Assembly (NCBI GenBank): GCA_963210315.1
Contig: OY723243.1
Span: 682,001 to 746,000, forward strand
From: Rhynchopus euleeides
Lineage: Eukaryota > Euglenozoa > Diplonemea > Diplonemida > Diplonemidae
Direction: 5' to 3'
DNA length: 64,000 bases
The translations under genes were made by a program, and so were the position numbers. This document shows, piece by piece, positions 62,163-64,000 of this stretch; the stretch's first letter is position 1; each line of letters starts with the position of its first letter. The notes under the pieces were generated by a model that made no database searches, had not been told where the DNA came from, and saw nothing but the letters and a program-made list of their open reading frames with translations.

Positions 62163-63318
62163 AGTGCTGTGTTGTGTACGCTAAGCCTGTAGGCAGGTGG
62201 TGTGAGGCAGCAGCAACGGGCGGCGACAATGCATGATGCCTTCGACATCCTGCGGCAACACAGTGCACCGTGTTAGGAGGTGGCATGGGTGAGCGGGTTC
62301 ATGGGGGGGTCATCAGTCGGCATGTCAAGTTTATAATCGGCTCCGTCCATAAGAGGGACGAACAAAATGATGGAAATATATCAGGCGGTAGGGGATCTAC
62401 CGCAGCAGGGCGGGTGGGGGTTTGGGGGGAGGGAGGAAGGGGCGCCCTTCACTCCCCCTCCTCTCTCCATCCACCCTCATCACACACACAGTGGACACAC
62501 GGGGATGCTCTTATCTCAGTGCCACACTCGCCATCCCACTCCAATTTCCTTTCGTAGCAGTGTAGAGATTTGAACTCTTGAGACTGGCTGCATTCTGCCC
62601 TCACCCCCACCAACCGCCCAGGCGCCTACCCTGTGTAACATGGCAACAGGCTTTAGAATCGGGTTATAAAAAAATACTGCCGCCCCCCCCCCTTTCACAA
62701 AACGTAGCGCAGACAATCTGGCACAGCAAGGATGCCCGCTGTGTTTGTCTGCGAATCATTTCAAAAAAAAAAGGAGGAAGAACTGACCAGGGTAAAAGAT
62801 AGGGTTCCGGGCTGCGCGCCGAAAACCGGGGGTAATCGGGGGTAAAATTTCAGCCATTTCCCCAAATGGAAGGGCTTTCCCTTCCCACAACACCCCACCC
62901 CACGCCACTCAACTGGGATGGGCAGGGTGGCTCCTCTGCGGGTGACTGACTTCGCCGCCGCTGCCAGGTCCGAGAGGAGCGCGCTCCTTCTTGGCGTCAA
63001 CGCGAAGGAGCCAGTCGATGAGGAAGGCGTTCTTGAGAGCGTGGTGGTGGTGAAAGCACCGCAGGTTGCCCTGCTTGCAGACTTGGTTCTGGACATGCAC
63101 AGGCCAGAGGGGGGGTCTGGGGGGCGGAGCCCCCCAGCCGCCGGAGGCCACGGTAGTGAACAGCTGATTCTGCTCCATAGTCGCACGCCGCATGTAGTCA
63201 ACGTGCACCTTGTGCTCAACAGGTTCATCGGGCTAACGCCTGGGGCAGGGCACTGTGCTCTTGGCCCCGGCCTCCTCTGGCCAAAAAGTACCCTGGAATA
63301 GTACCCGGACAGAATCTC
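62163..63318. other. no gene recognised; contains GC palindrome module copy 4
   Basis: The region upstream of COX17 has no supported coding region. At about 62790-62830 a stretch resembling the left end of the 2347-3548 element occurs (CCAGGGTAAAAGATAGGGTT). The GC palindrome module follows at 63108-63162, and 63160-63290 is related to 36800-36945. Confidence 0.5.
63108..63162 (+). repeat. GC palindrome module, copy 4
   Basis: The core matches copies 1 to 3, with the extension CCACGGTAGTGAACA. It lies about 160 bp before the dispersed repeat at 63319, much as copy 1 lies before 2866. Confidence 0.8.
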
Positions 63319-64000
63319 AGAAAAATCAGGGGATAAGATAGGTCTGGTTTTCCGGTTTTCAAAACCAGGGTTTCCCGGTTCCCGGTTTTCTGGAAAAAAA
63401 AAAGGTCGGTCTCATTTTTGGCGGTTTTTTTGTGACTTTGGGACAGTAAAACAGTCAGAAAAAACGCCATAAAAAACTAGAAAGTGACCCCATCGTGATC
63501 CGCACAGAGCTCAAATAGTCCAAAGAAGGCAGAGAAGCGGAGAAGAAAAAATGGACCTAGCGGGTGGCCCGGTGGGTGGTGATGCCCTCGTCATGCAGGT
63601 CTCTTCTGTTTTGAAGGTGCGCACATGGTGGACTCCAGCCACCATGTCTAAGAGGGAGTCTAAGACTGCAGTCTGTACTGGAGACGGGAGTCTATTGTCC
63701 AGCTAATGTACGCTAAGACTCCCGCTAGTTGAGACTCATGGGAGACACACGGTCACGTGACGGTGTACTCCAGCGGAGGTAGGGTAACTTCCGCTGGAGT
63801 TCACCGTGTCGTCTGCCTCTGTGCAGCGTCACTCAGTGCCATCGAATACATGGCGACAGCCCACCAAATCGAGACAGATCTGCTTGTCTGGAGGGCTGAG
63901 ACGAGAACACGAACGACTTTCAAGCAGTCTTGAAGGTCGCCAAGCCTATTGGGGGCAACTAACAGATGAGATTTGTTTGTTGCCTGTCGTCACAGCTAGG
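63319..64000. mobile_element. second copy (inverted, cut by the window edge) of the dispersed repeat at 2866-3548
   Basis: Read as the reverse complement it matches 2866-3548 nearly base for base, including the long hairpin (about 63756-63808). It differs by short indels, for example the GGTCACGTGACGG stretch near 63752-63765. The element continues past the end of the window. Confidence 0.85.

Noticed and set aside
62560..62660. tRNA-like T arm (GAGTTCAAATCTC on the minus strand)
   Set aside because: The T stem pairs, but no 5' acceptor strand complementary to the 3' side is present in the expected place.

Overview
The window is eukaryotic nuclear DNA from a GC-rich, probably flagellated protist. 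This is shown by spliced genes with GT-AG introns, an ER glycoprotein quality-control enzyme, a mitochondrial copper chaperone with an intron, a dynein-AAA6-like protein, and eukaryotic transposons. Long low-complexity Gly/Pro/Ser tracts, poly-C/poly-G runs between genes and few introns would fit an alveolate of the chromerid type. No marker in the window proves that, so treat it as a guess.

Ten cellular genes are recognisable and all lie on the minus strand: an RNA-binding protein (5029-6807), UDP-glucose:glycoprotein glucosyltransferase (8001-13089), a RING protein with a C-terminal membrane anchor (32542-34394), a coiled-coil protein (35201-36160), a very large ankyrin/SH3-like-repeat protein (38847-43941), a ubiquitin-like/ankyrin-like protein (44553-45932), a secreted tyrosinase (47494-48912), a membrane adenylate cyclase (49291-51471), a SAM/EF-hand/dynein-D6-like protein (58388-60148) and COX17 (61595-62162). 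Four of them carry one recognisable intron each. Three of those introns fall in the last few percent of the CDS, the fourth is two thirds of the way through the short COX17 CDS, and all four are phase 0 in the preferred splice models.

Mobile DNA fills much of the rest. From left to right: a repeat element of about 1.2 kb (2347-3548) whose right half reappears inverted at 63319-64000; a pair of 140-bp direct repeats with a hammerhead-ribozyme-like core (13761-14393); a 556-bp MITE (14649-15204); an adjoining 3.7-kb DNA transposon (15203-18872) whose transposase is split by a TTAA-flanked piggyBac-like MITE; a foldback element packed with ACGCGCG (20289-20682); a 5'-truncated LINE remnant with RNase H (21874-23074); a 1.15-kb non-autonomous relative of the 3.7-kb transposon (25387-26538); a second TTAA element (27129-28189); and a nested complex at 52080-58255.

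The nested complex is the most interesting part. A young tyrosine-recombinase retrotransposon with Ngaro/VIPER-type split direct repeats and gene order gag-YR-RT/RNaseH has inserted into the left terminal inverted repeat of a DNA transposon. That DNA transposon belongs to the same zinc-motif/SAP-domain transposase group as the element at 15203-18872. The region 28190-32541 and several shorter stretches hold no gene that I can support.
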